A stretch of 64,000 bases of DNA, taken from the NCBI GenBank assembly GCA_023079485.1, contig CM041115.1, positions 26,909,505-26,973,504 on the forward strand, written 5' to 3'. A model generated the notes under the pieces. It was not told the DNA's origin, did no database searches, and worked only from the letters and a program-made list of their open reading frames with translations. This stretch comes from Archilochus colubris (Eukaryota > Chordata > Aves > Apodiformes > Trochilidae). Both the position numbers and the translations under genes were made by a program. The stretch's first letter is position 1, and the number at the start of each line of letters is the position of its first letter. Below are positions 1 to 12,350 of the stretch, one piece after another.

Positions 1-2530
1 TTCTATATGAAAGACCTTCTTCTGAGCCCTACCAGACCACAGGAGAGGGCTTTGAAGTATTTTGCAGTGAAGATTATGAAGTTTCCCTGATTTGAGAAAT
101 CTAAACTAATGACATTCTGTTTGAATCTTTAACACAGTAATTCCTGCTTCTATACTCTCATGCCCTCTATCCATCCTGCCATGGCCCTCAAATTCAACCT
201 CAGCACTGTCCTGGAAAGGTAAAATAATAATAATTTAATTTTGGCTTATACCTCTCATTTCCTTCTGTTAAATTTCATCTTCACTACATAGTGCATCATC
301 TTTATGCTCATTTTGCTTACACAAAGGAAGAAATGTTATTGTTGGATTAAAATTTTCTTCGCAAGATCTTCTGATTCTGTGCTTGTCTTCATTCTTGTTT
401 TGGCTTCCTAAAAAGATGTCAATTCTCTAATTAGGAATTAATTTATTCAGAAGCAAGTAGGCTTGATAAAGGGTTTTGTATGAGTACTCATTAATGATTA
501 TATTCTGTATATTTTATTATTATAGTTAAAATGTTTTAGAGTTACTGTATTCACATAGAGAGGCATGCTGCAAAATGCTGAATATTTTTCTGAGGGTAAA
601 TACTTTATTTAACATAGTTGAAAGCTGAGAGATAAGGTTTTCTTGGTCTACAAACAGTATTTTTAACTATTACTTTTGATTGTGCAAACACATAAAAGAG
701 CCAAAGGTCCTACTTCATGATGTTCCAAAGCTGACAACAATAAAGATCACTAAATCTAAACAGAATCCTGTCACTATCCTGAAAAGAACAGGGAAAAAAT
801 ATCAGCACTATTGAAAGAAATGTGGTTCAGACATGGTAGGCAAATGTTTCCTCATGGTTTTTCTCCACAATTTATGAAAGTGATAGTGTTCCTTTAGTGC
901 TCACTTATGAAGTCTTCTTAATAACAGCCAATGGCTTGATATTAAAAAAAAAATAGCTACTGACATATTGCTAACCAAAAGTAATTTTTACAGTGAGGAT
1001 GAGACTACACATAGAAAAACCATCTAGTGTTTGTGCTAGGAGAAGGGTGAGGCACGAAGTTCAAGCAAACTCATAATAGTAATTGAAGTGAAGGAAAGAC
1101 CCTGTCCATGATCTTCAGTATTAGAAATTGTAATTAACAGTAATTTTTAAGCTGAGTCAAGTGAGTGGGAATGGAAGGCAGCCACAAGGCAGATGACATA
1201 GAGGTGGTAGTGATAGACATCTAAATCTGAGATTAGAATGGCTTCATTCTTGGAGAACTCTTAGCCATACTACCTATACCATATCTCATATCTCTTAAAA
1301 CCTGAAGTTACATTCACTGACCAGTTCTATCAATACAGAAAAAAATATTCTTTAAGATCTTATAGCTCATTATAAATATGTTGGGTCAGTTCTCTTAGAT
1401 CAAGTAAGTAATTCACATATATAACTGTGAACAATTCAAGTATTGTAATTTCTGCTTTGCCTGGTATGAATTTATATTCAAATACATTGTAACTCATGCT
1501 TGTTGGCTTTTAAATCCATCTGAAGATGTGATTCATTAAATTTTATTGCTAATATGATTGAATTTATTACATTTATAAATATATATGCAGGGATTTGTAT
1601 TTACAAGTGTATCAATTTTAATTATCTTGCCAGAATTTCTAAGGTCACATGCATATGTTTGGGATGAAAATAATTCTAATTAACTTTAACTACTTGATAC
1701 TTTCTACACAGCATTCGTCTTCATAAAATCATTACTTTAGGTGGTATGGAACAAGAAAAATTTATCCCTGGGTAAAGAAAAAAAAAATCCCACCTTTTTT
1801 CTGATATAAGCCATTTATCAACAGGGTATTTTTTGAGTTTGTAAAATTATTTGTATTCTGAATTACATATGAGTAGAAGTGGTTCTTCAGAATTTTGTCT
1901 AGTGATTCAGTCTGGAAACAAGACAACAAGCAGACTTGGAAAACAAACCCCAAGCAGTAGATTTCCTGGTGTTATATTGAATAATCCTCCTTTCAATTTA
2001 GATAGCAATTTAGATAAAGTAAAATACACAATATATAAGCCTATCTTAGTTGCTTATGTATGGGGTTTTGATTGCTTGTTTGTTTGTTTCTTTTTTAAAA
2101 GAAACAGAGAATGAGACAGGTAGCTGAGGATCTGCACCTCCTGCATACACAGCACTCCTTTCAGGGAATATTGATGGGTACCATACAGTGTCCAAGAAAG
2201 ATACTCCCTTGGCCAATCTTGAGGAAAAAATAAGTATTCAAATGGTAGGAAAAAACTAGCAATAAGGATGATCTAACAGTGGAGATCATCATGGAAGTTC
2301 CTCAGGCAGTTGTTTTCTAAACCAACACCCTTTTTCAGTTTGAATATAAGCAGTAATGGATATCTTCTGAGTTAACTGTGAGCATCTAAAGCTGTGTGGG
2401 CTAAAGTATAATTCACAAGGTTTGTCCAAGACAAGGTCAGCAGACACTCTCACAAGTACTAAGTTAAATTAATGTTAATTTTGTATCCCCCAATAGATTT
2501 ACAAGGTTAAAAAAGTTCTTTTTTTTACTG
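1..2530. other. AT-rich stretch, no gene seen
   Basis: I see no exon, repeat-family signature or RNA gene here. Open reading frames are short, overlap on opposite strands and look like chance frames. Confidence 0.6.
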
Positions 2531-2532
2531 CC

Positions 2533-2557
2533 TTTTTTTTTTTTTTTTTTTTTTTTT
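2533..2557. repeat. T25 homopolymer
   Basis: An uninterrupted run of 25 T. It could be the poly(A) tail of an old minus-strand retroposed copy, but I recognise no body next to it. Confidence 0.9.
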
Positions 2558-2559
2558 AG

Positions 2560-5500
2560 AAGCTAATGAGCTCTTCGAAGACAAAAATTTGTTTATTCCC
2601 TTTGGCAATTAGTAAACGCTATGAAACAGCTATGCATTTACTGTTGGGGTTTATACCACTTAAGCATTTATATTACTGGCTTGTACAAAGGAAAGAAATG
2701 GTAGCTTGAGATCATAAATTTTTTTGGCAAAATATCAACAAGATTAGGCCACATGGCAGAATAAAGTCTGAGGGAAAACATGCATCTACTGCAGAGAAAA
2801 AGGTCAAAATATGCCAGAATCTAAGAAATTCCACTGCAAAATATTATCTGCCTTGTACTGCGGTCACTTACTCCCTCTCACTCTGCAAGATTTTCTTAGC
2901 AGGAAACTGAGCGTTAGAAAAAATAATCCAAATAGCAGATTGCTTCAAAAAGACTTTTGAAAGCTAATATAGGAATAGAAAGGGGGAAAGTTGGAAACAG
3001 ATAATCTTGACCAATTTTTATTATAAAAAATATTTATCTTTTTGTGTTCCATAAAGTGATAGCTGACACAAATACTAAGCAAACTATAGATGCTTAAGAA
3101 GACCATCAAATGTATTTTACAATGTTTCTGGTCTTTATTAATATGACCTCATTTGAGATTGAGTCTAATAGTTATGCTCTGCAGCTGCTAGTCCACTGAC
3201 AGCCTCTTTCACTTCCACAGGGAATAAGAAAAATGCTCCCACTACATCACATCCATTGAAAACAAGCTGTACATTACACATTGTAAGGCTGTCGACTTCC
3301 TCTATCCTCCTCAGCAAACAGTCATCACACAAAATACAGCTGGTACCTGCAAGGCTGAACAGCCCAACATCTTCCTCTTTCACCCTAGCCAGAAACATGC
3401 TGATGGCACCCCTACTTCCAGGCATCAAATCCAGGGAGCATGCTGCAGGGAGCATGGCTGTGCAGGACACAGCCTTTACTTTCAAGGATTGCTCAGGCAG
3501 CTTCAACCCCCGCACACTGTAGAACTCACCCTAACAAGAGCTGCTTCACCCCATACCACATCTTTCTCTTAAAAATATATTGGCACACTGGGTAACATTC
3601 TTTTTCCTACTGACACAGAAACACTCTAGGGACAGGCAAGCCCATCTTAAAACCTCAGTGATTTGGACAATTACTTTAGATTTTACTTGTTCAAAGCTTG
3701 CAGCTCTGATAGTGGCAGTTACTGTTCTTTGCCTGTTTCACCTTCCATTTTTGTTGTGCCAAGCTATAGAGAGGTCATTCTGCCTTTCAGACTGCGCTGA
3801 GAGGTAACTCCAAAAAAAGGGCTGCCTCCCTGTTGCAGATTTTACCTCGTGAATTCATTGTAGCAAGTCACAGGTGGGATCATTTACCACATAGTTACTT
3901 AGTGAAATCTTTTAAGAGGATACCACAAATCCTGTCCCTGTTGTAACATCTTCATATAAACATTCTGCTATGAAATTTAAACAATACATGTGATCTCCTA
4001 CTTAAGAATACATAAACTTTTTACAGTATGTGTGTATAACATGGAATAACGAAAGTCCAGTAGTTTTATTGACCAGACAAGCTAATCAGATTTTTCTGAC
4101 GTGAGTAAAATAAACACCAGCATAGCACAGTACCTCCATCTGAGCACTTACTACACACTAAATATTTTATTTCTGGCTTACTCAAAATGAAATAGATTTA
4201 TCACTTAGAATACTAGATGTCAGACTAAACTCTTTAATTTTTTAGAGCTGCAGCACAGTATAAAGCTTTATGGCGAATCATAAAAAAGTTCTGTAACAAA
4301 CTCAGGACTTAAGTCCCATGTAAGCAAGTGTCTCTGAGCCTAGATTTCAAAAAGGGCTAGTTTGTAACAACAGTAAATTCATTTATTTATATCACCAAGT
4401 TCAGTGAAGGTAACAGAAATGTTTAGTTTACTTGTGCTCTCTCTTCATTGTAATTTTCTTGCTTTGTGTATTTTGTGTATTATGCAAATACTGACTGATT
4501 AAGCTTCACCTTACCTGCAGGAAGTGCATTCCTCCATAGACATCTCTCTTAAAGAAGCGTAAGATTGAAGCTGTTTACGCTACATTGCATTTTGGTCTTC
4601 ATGTCCCAGAGTGCCCATGAAGATCCTGGGCCAGCTGCCTTGCAGCCCCATTTCCCTTGCAGGCAGGATGAACACAAGCCAAGTCCAAGCTACTAAAAAT
4701 TGTTGTGAGAGTTAAGCTCAGGGACCTTCCAGAAGGACTTACTTATCTGCCAGCTATCTGTTGTAGAGTGCCACCACAAGAAGTAAAATTTTTACATCAA
4801 AGAGGAACATACATTATAGATGCTTATAGCAAACGTAACAAGTGAAATATGGTTAACATAGTATTTATGAGCTGGTTGCATTTCCCAAAATACGCACAGA
4901 GTGAAATGGAGAAGACAACTGGTAACTGGAAAACAGGAGAAGATTTCTTAGTAAAGAAGCTTTAATTCTGGGAATAGCCAGAAACAATGAGAGCCCATAT
5001 AGAGGTTCCCCAGCTGTAAGGGAAGGTGAGTGCAGGAGCAGAACAAACCAATTGAGTCTAGACAGTCTGAGACAAAGCAATAACGAAACCTACTAGTAGG
5101 CTGGAAATTTTTAAAGTAAAATTTTTATTAAGTACAACATTGCTGACAGCTGCAGGATGCTACTGTGAGGACCAGCATTCACCAGCATTTTATGTGGATC
5201 GTTATGGATACAGCTCTGTTGATAATATTGCGCTAGTGTAGTAGACTTTCAGACTCTGCTATACACAAATAATATGGCATACTATGTGTAAAGACAAGGT
5301 GTTTGAATGCAGAGCACTGCATTAAAACATTGGATAATTTGCTGTATCTGCGATGTGTCTGTGGCCTGGATCTATGATCCCCCCTCAGGCACAGATGCTA
5401 CTTTGCTACAGGTTTTTAGGGGATCTCTCTGCTTTGGCAGATACATTAGTCTTAAACTGCTATTTTGAATGTTCATGTACAAACTGGAAGGTTCCCACCA

Positions 5501-8500
5501 CCTCTTTGTTTTTGCTGGATGCTGGAACTATTTCTACTCAGTTTCTGTCTGCTGTATTTTGGGGTCCCCAGTAAAGACTATTACTGTTGTTTTCCCCTCT
5601 GAGATGCATTTAGTACATTTTTCTGCACAGGAAACACCTTCAGATACTATACCTTATCAATTATTCTGTTTGGCCTTTTTTGCTTCTTTGTAGTCCTGCA
5701 CTTCCTCATTTCCTCTGACAGCAGTTTTAAATATTACAGGCTCACTGCAACAGTTTTCCTGTTAATATTTTCTTAAATATTACAGCTGTACTTGGTTGAT
5801 GCCAAAATACAGGTTGATGATGCAAAGTATGAATGTCTCAGCATGTTTTTTCATGCTACTCTGACAGAGTTTTCCTGTTGGATCAGGATGAGTGCTTTTA
5901 TACCTAAACTTAAACTTCAGTACTTGAACTTGCTCTCATCAATCTGTGCATTATACTTTGCTACTATGTTAGATATACTACATCTTTAAAAATAGCATGA
6001 AAAATAATCTGTTTTCTAGCAAATTTACTTTTAGAAAATGAGATTTATGAGCTTCTGGAGAAGATCTAGGGACAGAAGATTTACTGTGGCTGTAGATTGT
6101 TTATTTTGCTTTGGGTATGGCTCCCACCTATCCCCAGTCAATATACCACGTTTTGTCTGTACCACTCTGAGCCTGGTCAATTTTTGCTCAGACCACAAAA
6201 CTGGATTGCTTGGTTTGATCTTCCCTTCACTTATGGCATATGCATGAATATGTGAAAGTTTCTTCTAAGTATTTTGCCAAATATTATTTGTGGATGTTCT
6301 ATAAATCTGTTTCTGTTTTTGACCAGTCTTTGTCATGCAGTCAACCTGACAGCCAGGCACAGGCAAGGCAAAAATTACAGTCCATATCTGAATTCCAGGT
6401 GAAAAATTAGATTCTTCTGTAATGTTACTCGTGTATTTCTACAGGCTACTTCTTCCATTCCCATAAAGAGTAGCATTTACACATAATGTAAATACCTACC
6501 TACTGACCAAAAATATCCATTTGTATTGCTACCCATTTATTTCTAAGCACAGAATGAGCAAAATGGGCAATCTGATTTTGCATATCTGCGTCCTCTGGTA
6601 GCTCCAATATCTCAGTTCAAGAGCTTTTGTATCTACAGTGGAGAAGCCTCCACAGCAAGGAATACTATCCTCCAAAGAGCTTTTTAAAAAGCATAGCAAT
6701 GCTTGTGAGTGAAGATTATATTTTCTGATAATGTTTTAATAATATATTCTGATAATATTATTAATTTTTTAGAAATTATTTGCAAATCAATCTTAAGTAA
6801 AAAATGTAATTTTAGCGAAGTCCTACTTATGGGCTCTCAGTCATTTCAAATGAGAGAAGAATGTCAGATATTGCGATTTTACTTGTCCCAAATTTCCAAT
6901 ATTGTATCTAATTATAATTTAAAAGCAATGGAATTTTGTTGCTTACCACTGAAAAAAAAAAAAAAAAGGATTTAATTAAGTTAATTCTAAATGACCTGGT
7001 AGCAAGTATCTTAACTTCTGTATGAAAACAAGGCAGTAACTCATCTTGGTCTTAGATGGAGCTGTGGTTGTATTTGTAGAAAACATTAATTTTAGAAATA
7101 AACACCTAAGCATCCTGAGAAAACTATACACTTTGTTGTAATTAGTACTTTGTTTACATGGGTTTTAGCTAGCAAATAATCTTGTTCTTTCGCACTCTCA
7201 ACCAGTACAAGCCATGCCGTATTAGCCTGACATAATTCTTAAAATAATATACAGTGGTTCACAGCAGGACTGTGAATCTATCAGCTTGGCCTCTCTGATA
7301 TTCTTATGGCATTCAAAAGGCTCTTGTTGGCTCAGGCTCTGGAAGAGTTTCCTCATGTTTGTTGTAGCAAATCATTTAGCATGTCATCTACATCATGTAG
7401 TAAAAAAAATATTTATTGTAGCTGATTGCATGGGTAGTCTTTATTTTCCTTTTGAGATGAGTAAAAGAATGGAATGAAAGGTAAGGGGTATTTTTCCTAT
7501 GCATTAGCCTGAATTCTTAGTTACCTGACCTTTAAATAATTTTTCAAGATGACTGCAGACCCTAAGTTTTATTCATGTTTGAACTAGTATCTATGTCATT
7601 CATTGATGGCCACACAATAATTCTCTTCTGTTTCAAAACTCTCGCTCTCACTCCTGCATGCATCTTTGCAATTGCAATTTTTGTCCCTGGAGTGCCTAAT
7701 GGTTGCTGATTCACAGATTGCCTTCCTTGGGGTCCAACCTTAAACAGGCTAAAGAAACCAACCTGTTGAACTCTGCACTGAAGAACCACTCATAAAATCA
7801 ATTATTTTATGGTAGGTGGAAAGCCTACAGGGGAAAGGGGGTCCTTCAGCTCTTCATTCAGACTGGTACATTGCAGCACTGGTGCAAACCCAGCTACAGC
7901 CCCTTTATTACAGATTCCCACCTTGAGTGGGATGACAGGCTGGAGCCCATCCCTAGGGAAGGAAGGAGCATAGTGAAATTCACAAGCAGGGAGAGATTTT
8001 TTTCACTGGAAAAAAGAGCCCAGCATTTATACTGTACCTATTTGTTCCCTCATCAGGGCTATTTTCAATTAAAGTTTCATGCAACACTTCAGCCTGGCTT
8101 AATTGTCTATGTTTTTCCACAGCTTCTTTTTAGAAAGGATACCTTGCCTAACCAGATACACAGTTAAGAAGCAAAAGCTGTGCTATGTAACCGTACGAAT
8201 GTGGTAAATTTCTGCTGAGCTGCAACTTGTGGGATATATTCAGCAAAAAAAAAAAATAATTGTATTAAACTGCCAATTCAAAAATAGTCTAAAAAATAAC
8301 AGGTTATAATTGGCAATATTAAGAAGGAAAAAATTTTGATATGTTGTTTTGATGAATTGAGTAAGAATAAAAAATATGAAAACTGATAGTATTCTACAGA
8401 ACTATAGTGCTTCTTATTTGAAGGTACCAACTTTATACCGTGGCAAGATAGATAAATGAGATTTCATAATTAACAAGTTTCTTAGGTCTATAATAAGAAG

Positions 8501-10630
8501 GCTATACATCACATTGAGTCATGTGCTGAATCATAAAATTCAAAGTCCTGGAAATACTTCAAGAACAGATCTATTATTTTCTGTTAAGGCTTGTATAATT
8601 TTATTTTTTTAAAGAAAAGTTTCTTTTAATCATGTACCCACAGTACTCAATAATGAGTACAGATTTCATAAGCAACCAGATTATTTAAGAAAATAAATTT
8701 TATTTGTGCTAGGGACTTAATCTGAGAGAGCGCAATATAAGTTCCTAAATATCAGTTTCTTGAAAATGGGCATTTTGATACTTTTCAAGATTTTATGCAG
8801 TATTTCTAAGCATGTAATGTGTTGAGTATTATCCCTTTTAAAAAGAAACTTTATTACTGAATACTTTGCATGTGCAGAGCTTCTGAAACTGCTCAATAAA
8901 AATCATGCACCCCATTAACTTGCAGTTTTCTCTAATGTAACATAAGAACATAAAACATCCAGTATATTAAGTCTAGTCTCTTTTTACTTCAAATAATCTT
9001 ACATCATCTCTTCCATAAGCATATAAACTTCCACTTAAATGAACTTGTCCCCTTTTATCCATCCAGGAAAGTTTCTCCAAAATCTTGGTTCTCGAATTTT
9101 TAGAAATCTAATTTCCAGTCTGTGTTTACTCATAAAAAAGTTTGCTTTCATTTGGTTTTCTTGCATATATCCTCATCACCTCATGCACATTTCCCTCATC
9201 ACTTTCCCTGATACAACAGAGGTTAGTAGCTGGTTACTTCTTTCCTAAGTCACACTGGTTGTATGAAAGTTGTTTTAGAAACAAGTTTAGAATTAAGCTA
9301 CATTTTAGAAAGAAGTTTAAAGATCACTTATTGGAGACACTGAAGCTCTGGCACTGCTTTATTTCGGCTTTACAAACCTTCTACTTCGAATCAACATAAG
9401 TTTGAAAGTACAGGCGAATGGGTTTTTCCTGCTAAATCACCAAGTAGATCATTCTCTTTAGTGATGTTAATCTAAAAATTTTAAAATGTCATTTTTTCAA
9501 AGGTTTTCAACGAGTTGTCATTTCTCTTTATCACTTATTGCTAGATTCTGTGATTTGGGGCACATTTGTCTTCATTGAATTACTGCTTTATTAACCTATT
9601 TGTTTACAAATTTTTGTGCTTTACCTATTCTACTCTTTTTTCTCTACACGTATCCTGAATTCCTCCCACAGGTCCTTTAATGTTTTAATTTAATTATGAA
9701 CCTTAACATGTACTCTTAGTATCTTTTCTCTATTATTCCTATACCAGCTTAAAAGCACAAAGATCAGTTTTTTCATTTGTTTCAGACAGTGGTTGTCTGA
9801 ATGAATGGCTCCCAGCAAATCTCTAGGGAAAAACTGCAGGTCTACAAAAAAACCTCAGAATAGATTCCCCTCCCTATTTACTAAGTACTGGGAACACACA
9901 TCTAGAGAAAAATCTATTTTTTTTTTTTTATATTTCTCTTTTTCATATGAAAGCCTTTTTTTTAATTATTCCCCCCAAATAAGCCCCTACTTATTGTCAA
10001 TAATACATGGTATAGCCATGCCATGTAAATTCTGTAATCTTCTCTATCTGAACTAAAAGTGCTTCAAGAATCATTACAATCATTTTGTGCCTCATGGTGT
10101 CTCGAAGTGGGGAAAAAGAACCAGACCAAGCCATTCAATGCAAATTTATCTCTTCATCATAGAACTTGGAAAAAAAATTTCCGAAGAAGTCTCATCTCCT
10201 AATGATGTCATCGATTGCAATTAATATTGTCAGACCTTAGATGCTGAAAAAAATTATAACTATACAGGAATACTGTTCAGATCATGAGTTTGAAACACAA
10301 CATAATTCTGTCCCCCACTCCAAGTGTCTTAGTCTGAAATTATAGATAGCAGCAGTCACCTTGTGTTGGACATGAATAATAGCCATAAAAAACAGTGCTT
10401 CAGGGGAAGCCTTCTCATGGCATAGCTTTATTCTCCAGCCAGGGAAACTGTTTTTAACAGGAAAGCAGATAAGGATTTTGAAAGCAGAATGAGGTTTGCA
10501 TTTAGCAGTAAAGTAGAAAAGTAAGACCTCATGTTGCCTTGGAACAGGGGAAAGTAGAAAAAGGGTTTAAAAGTAGGGAAAGACTGAGCTGTGTGAGACA
10601 TGTAGGGTATTTTTAGTAGGGAAGACTGAG
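2560..10630. other. Gene-free AT-rich stretch
   Basis: About 8 kb in which I support no gene or repeat family. A poly(A) run lies at about 6951-6967. An overlapping pair of short open frames at 3165-3522 (116 codons on minus, 88 on plus) resembles no family I know. The rest is AT-rich single-copy-looking sequence. Confidence 0.55.
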
Positions 10631-10634
10631 ATAT

Positions 10635-11119
10635 TGCCAATACTTAAGCCAATAACCAGGTGACAGTGCTCTCTCTTTCCCCCCTACTATCCTTCCAGGG
10701 GAAGATAGAAAGTGGAATAAGGGACAGACTTTAAGGAGGGAAGGGGTGGGTGGGTAAACAACCAACAACAACAACAAAAGTTAGAATAGGTTTAATGATG
10801 CTGGTGAATTAATCCCAATATACACAACATGTAAATATAGAATCTGACCTCCACAGTTGGTAGTTACTTCCTGACCAGGAAAGTCTCAAAATGGATTCAG
10901 CTGCAGATGAGGGTGCATGAGTCCCAGTGACAGTCCACAAAAGCCTTGGAGCAGCAAAGGAGAGCAGGAGAAGGAAAGCCATCTCAGTGAATCATGTTTT
11001 TTTCCAGTTCAAAATAGGCTGCAGGAGCACTGAGAGAGATGACAGACAAACATAACCCAGTGCAGCCTGAACACCAGCCAGAGAGGCAATTTTTGTCCTG
11101 ATCCTCTCAAACCAGGACA
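10635..11119 (-). mobile_element. Solo LTR of an avian endogenous retrovirus (copy C)
   Basis: The segment is about 485 bp. Read on the minus strand it begins TGTCCTGGTTTGAG, a typical LTR start, and ends with the complement of its plus-strand TG edge. A minus-strand poly(A) signal ATTAAA lies at 10791-10796. The copy at 40,999 (copy D) shares most of its length, including blocks around GGTAATTAC/GGTAGTTAC and CAGTGGCAGTCCACAAAAGCC. Copies at 22,459 and 25,183 share the 3' part. No internal retroviral sequence follows on either side, so it is probably a solo LTR. I could not find a convincing target-site duplication. The exact family is not assigned. Confidence 0.7.
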
Positions 11120-12050
11120 ATCCACCCCTTATTCCTTACCATGTTCTTCCATAACTATATACAATACAGTTTCATTTAAAAATTTGGTCTTACACAGTTT
11201 GAACTTAAGTATTCTCATTCAGAGTCAAATTCCCCTGTGGTACACATGGGATCTCACCAGCCTCCTGCATCACCCACTAAGTGCATCCAGAGCCTTGAGC
11301 AGAGACGACACCCAGATGCATTTGCCTTTGCCCAGTGAAGAAATCCACACAGTTTTTATGAACAGGAAGAACTTTATACTCTTCTACTGTGTGTAAAAAG
11401 TCTAATTTGTCAGGACCTGCACAATTGATCAGACCTCTGACACTGAGTAGCCTGGTTGCTTGCATGAAACCTGTGAGAGTCCACCAAACTCACTGGTTGG
11501 AATTTGCCTCAAAAGGACAATTTTAAAGTGAATAGCCCTGGCTAGAGTGAAGGAAGATGCTCATGTACTTAGTCTGGCCAGAGCTGAGCAGGGAGTGATA
11601 CCCAAAAAGAGATAAGAACTGACAACTGGGTGGAGACTACTTCCCTTTTCTGAGGGTCAGCCTTCAATGCTGGGACGTCCCTCCAGGCACGATTACCCTG
11701 GCCAGAGTGGAGGATGGAAGCCCTCCCCTCCAGGCAAGCCTGTCTTCAATCTCTCAGACAGGTCCCTTCACCTTACTTCTCTTAATGGCAAACTCAGATT
11801 CCAATAGGAGGTGAATTATCTTCTTATATTTCTCAAAGACTTCCTAATGCTGTGTCAGCCCATACAATGATATTGTCAATGTACTAAAGATGGTCTGGTT
11901 CAGAGATGGCAGTTTATCATCTGATGACAGTTTAAGATAAAGGCCACATAAATCATTGTTTGGGGTTGATTACTTTGCATTTGATATAGGGTGGTTGCAC
12001 CTTTAATCTAAACAATTCTGAACACTGGGAAGTTGTAGAAAGATTTGCTA
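11120..12050. other. No gene seen
   Basis: Single-copy-looking sequence of mixed composition. The part at 11,500-11,780 is less AT-rich and could be an old repeat, but I cannot name it. Confidence 0.45.
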
Positions 12051-12054
12051 GTTC

Positions 12055-12350
12055 TGTGACAGCGAGGTATCCACAAAAGAGTGGATACCAGACCAGAATG
12101 CAAAGGCTCTCACGGCTCTTTATTACCCGGCATTTCCCACTGGAAGCTTTAGCAACCGCAGTTCCCAGGACATGCCCTGGTTCTGCTGTGCATCTGGATA
12201 GAGCTGAAAGTATGGGGCATGCAGAGTTTGTCTTAAGCTGTCTTGTGACCTACGTAGTTGTCTCAGGTTGGAATTTTATTTCTCTCAGAGGGCAACTTCA
12301 GCAGGTAGCATTTCCTATTTTTTACCATAAATTTTAGCTTTCCAGAATTC
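12055..12350 (-). mobile_element. LTR-like fragment, minus strand
   Basis: Read on the minus strand, an AATAAA (complement of 12119-12124) is followed by a GC-richer stretch that ends ...CGCTGTCACA at 12055, as a U5 region would. The segment also holds a perfect 9-bp inverted repeat (12066-12074 with 12081-12089). The layout resembles the R-U5 part of a class II retroviral LTR. I could not fix the 5' edge or find a target-site duplication, so this is tentative. Confidence 0.4.

Noticed and set aside
3165..3522. 116-codon minus frame and 88-codon plus frame, considered as a processed pseudogene
   Set aside because: Neither translation resembles a known protein, and no poly(A) tail or exon-exon structure is visible.
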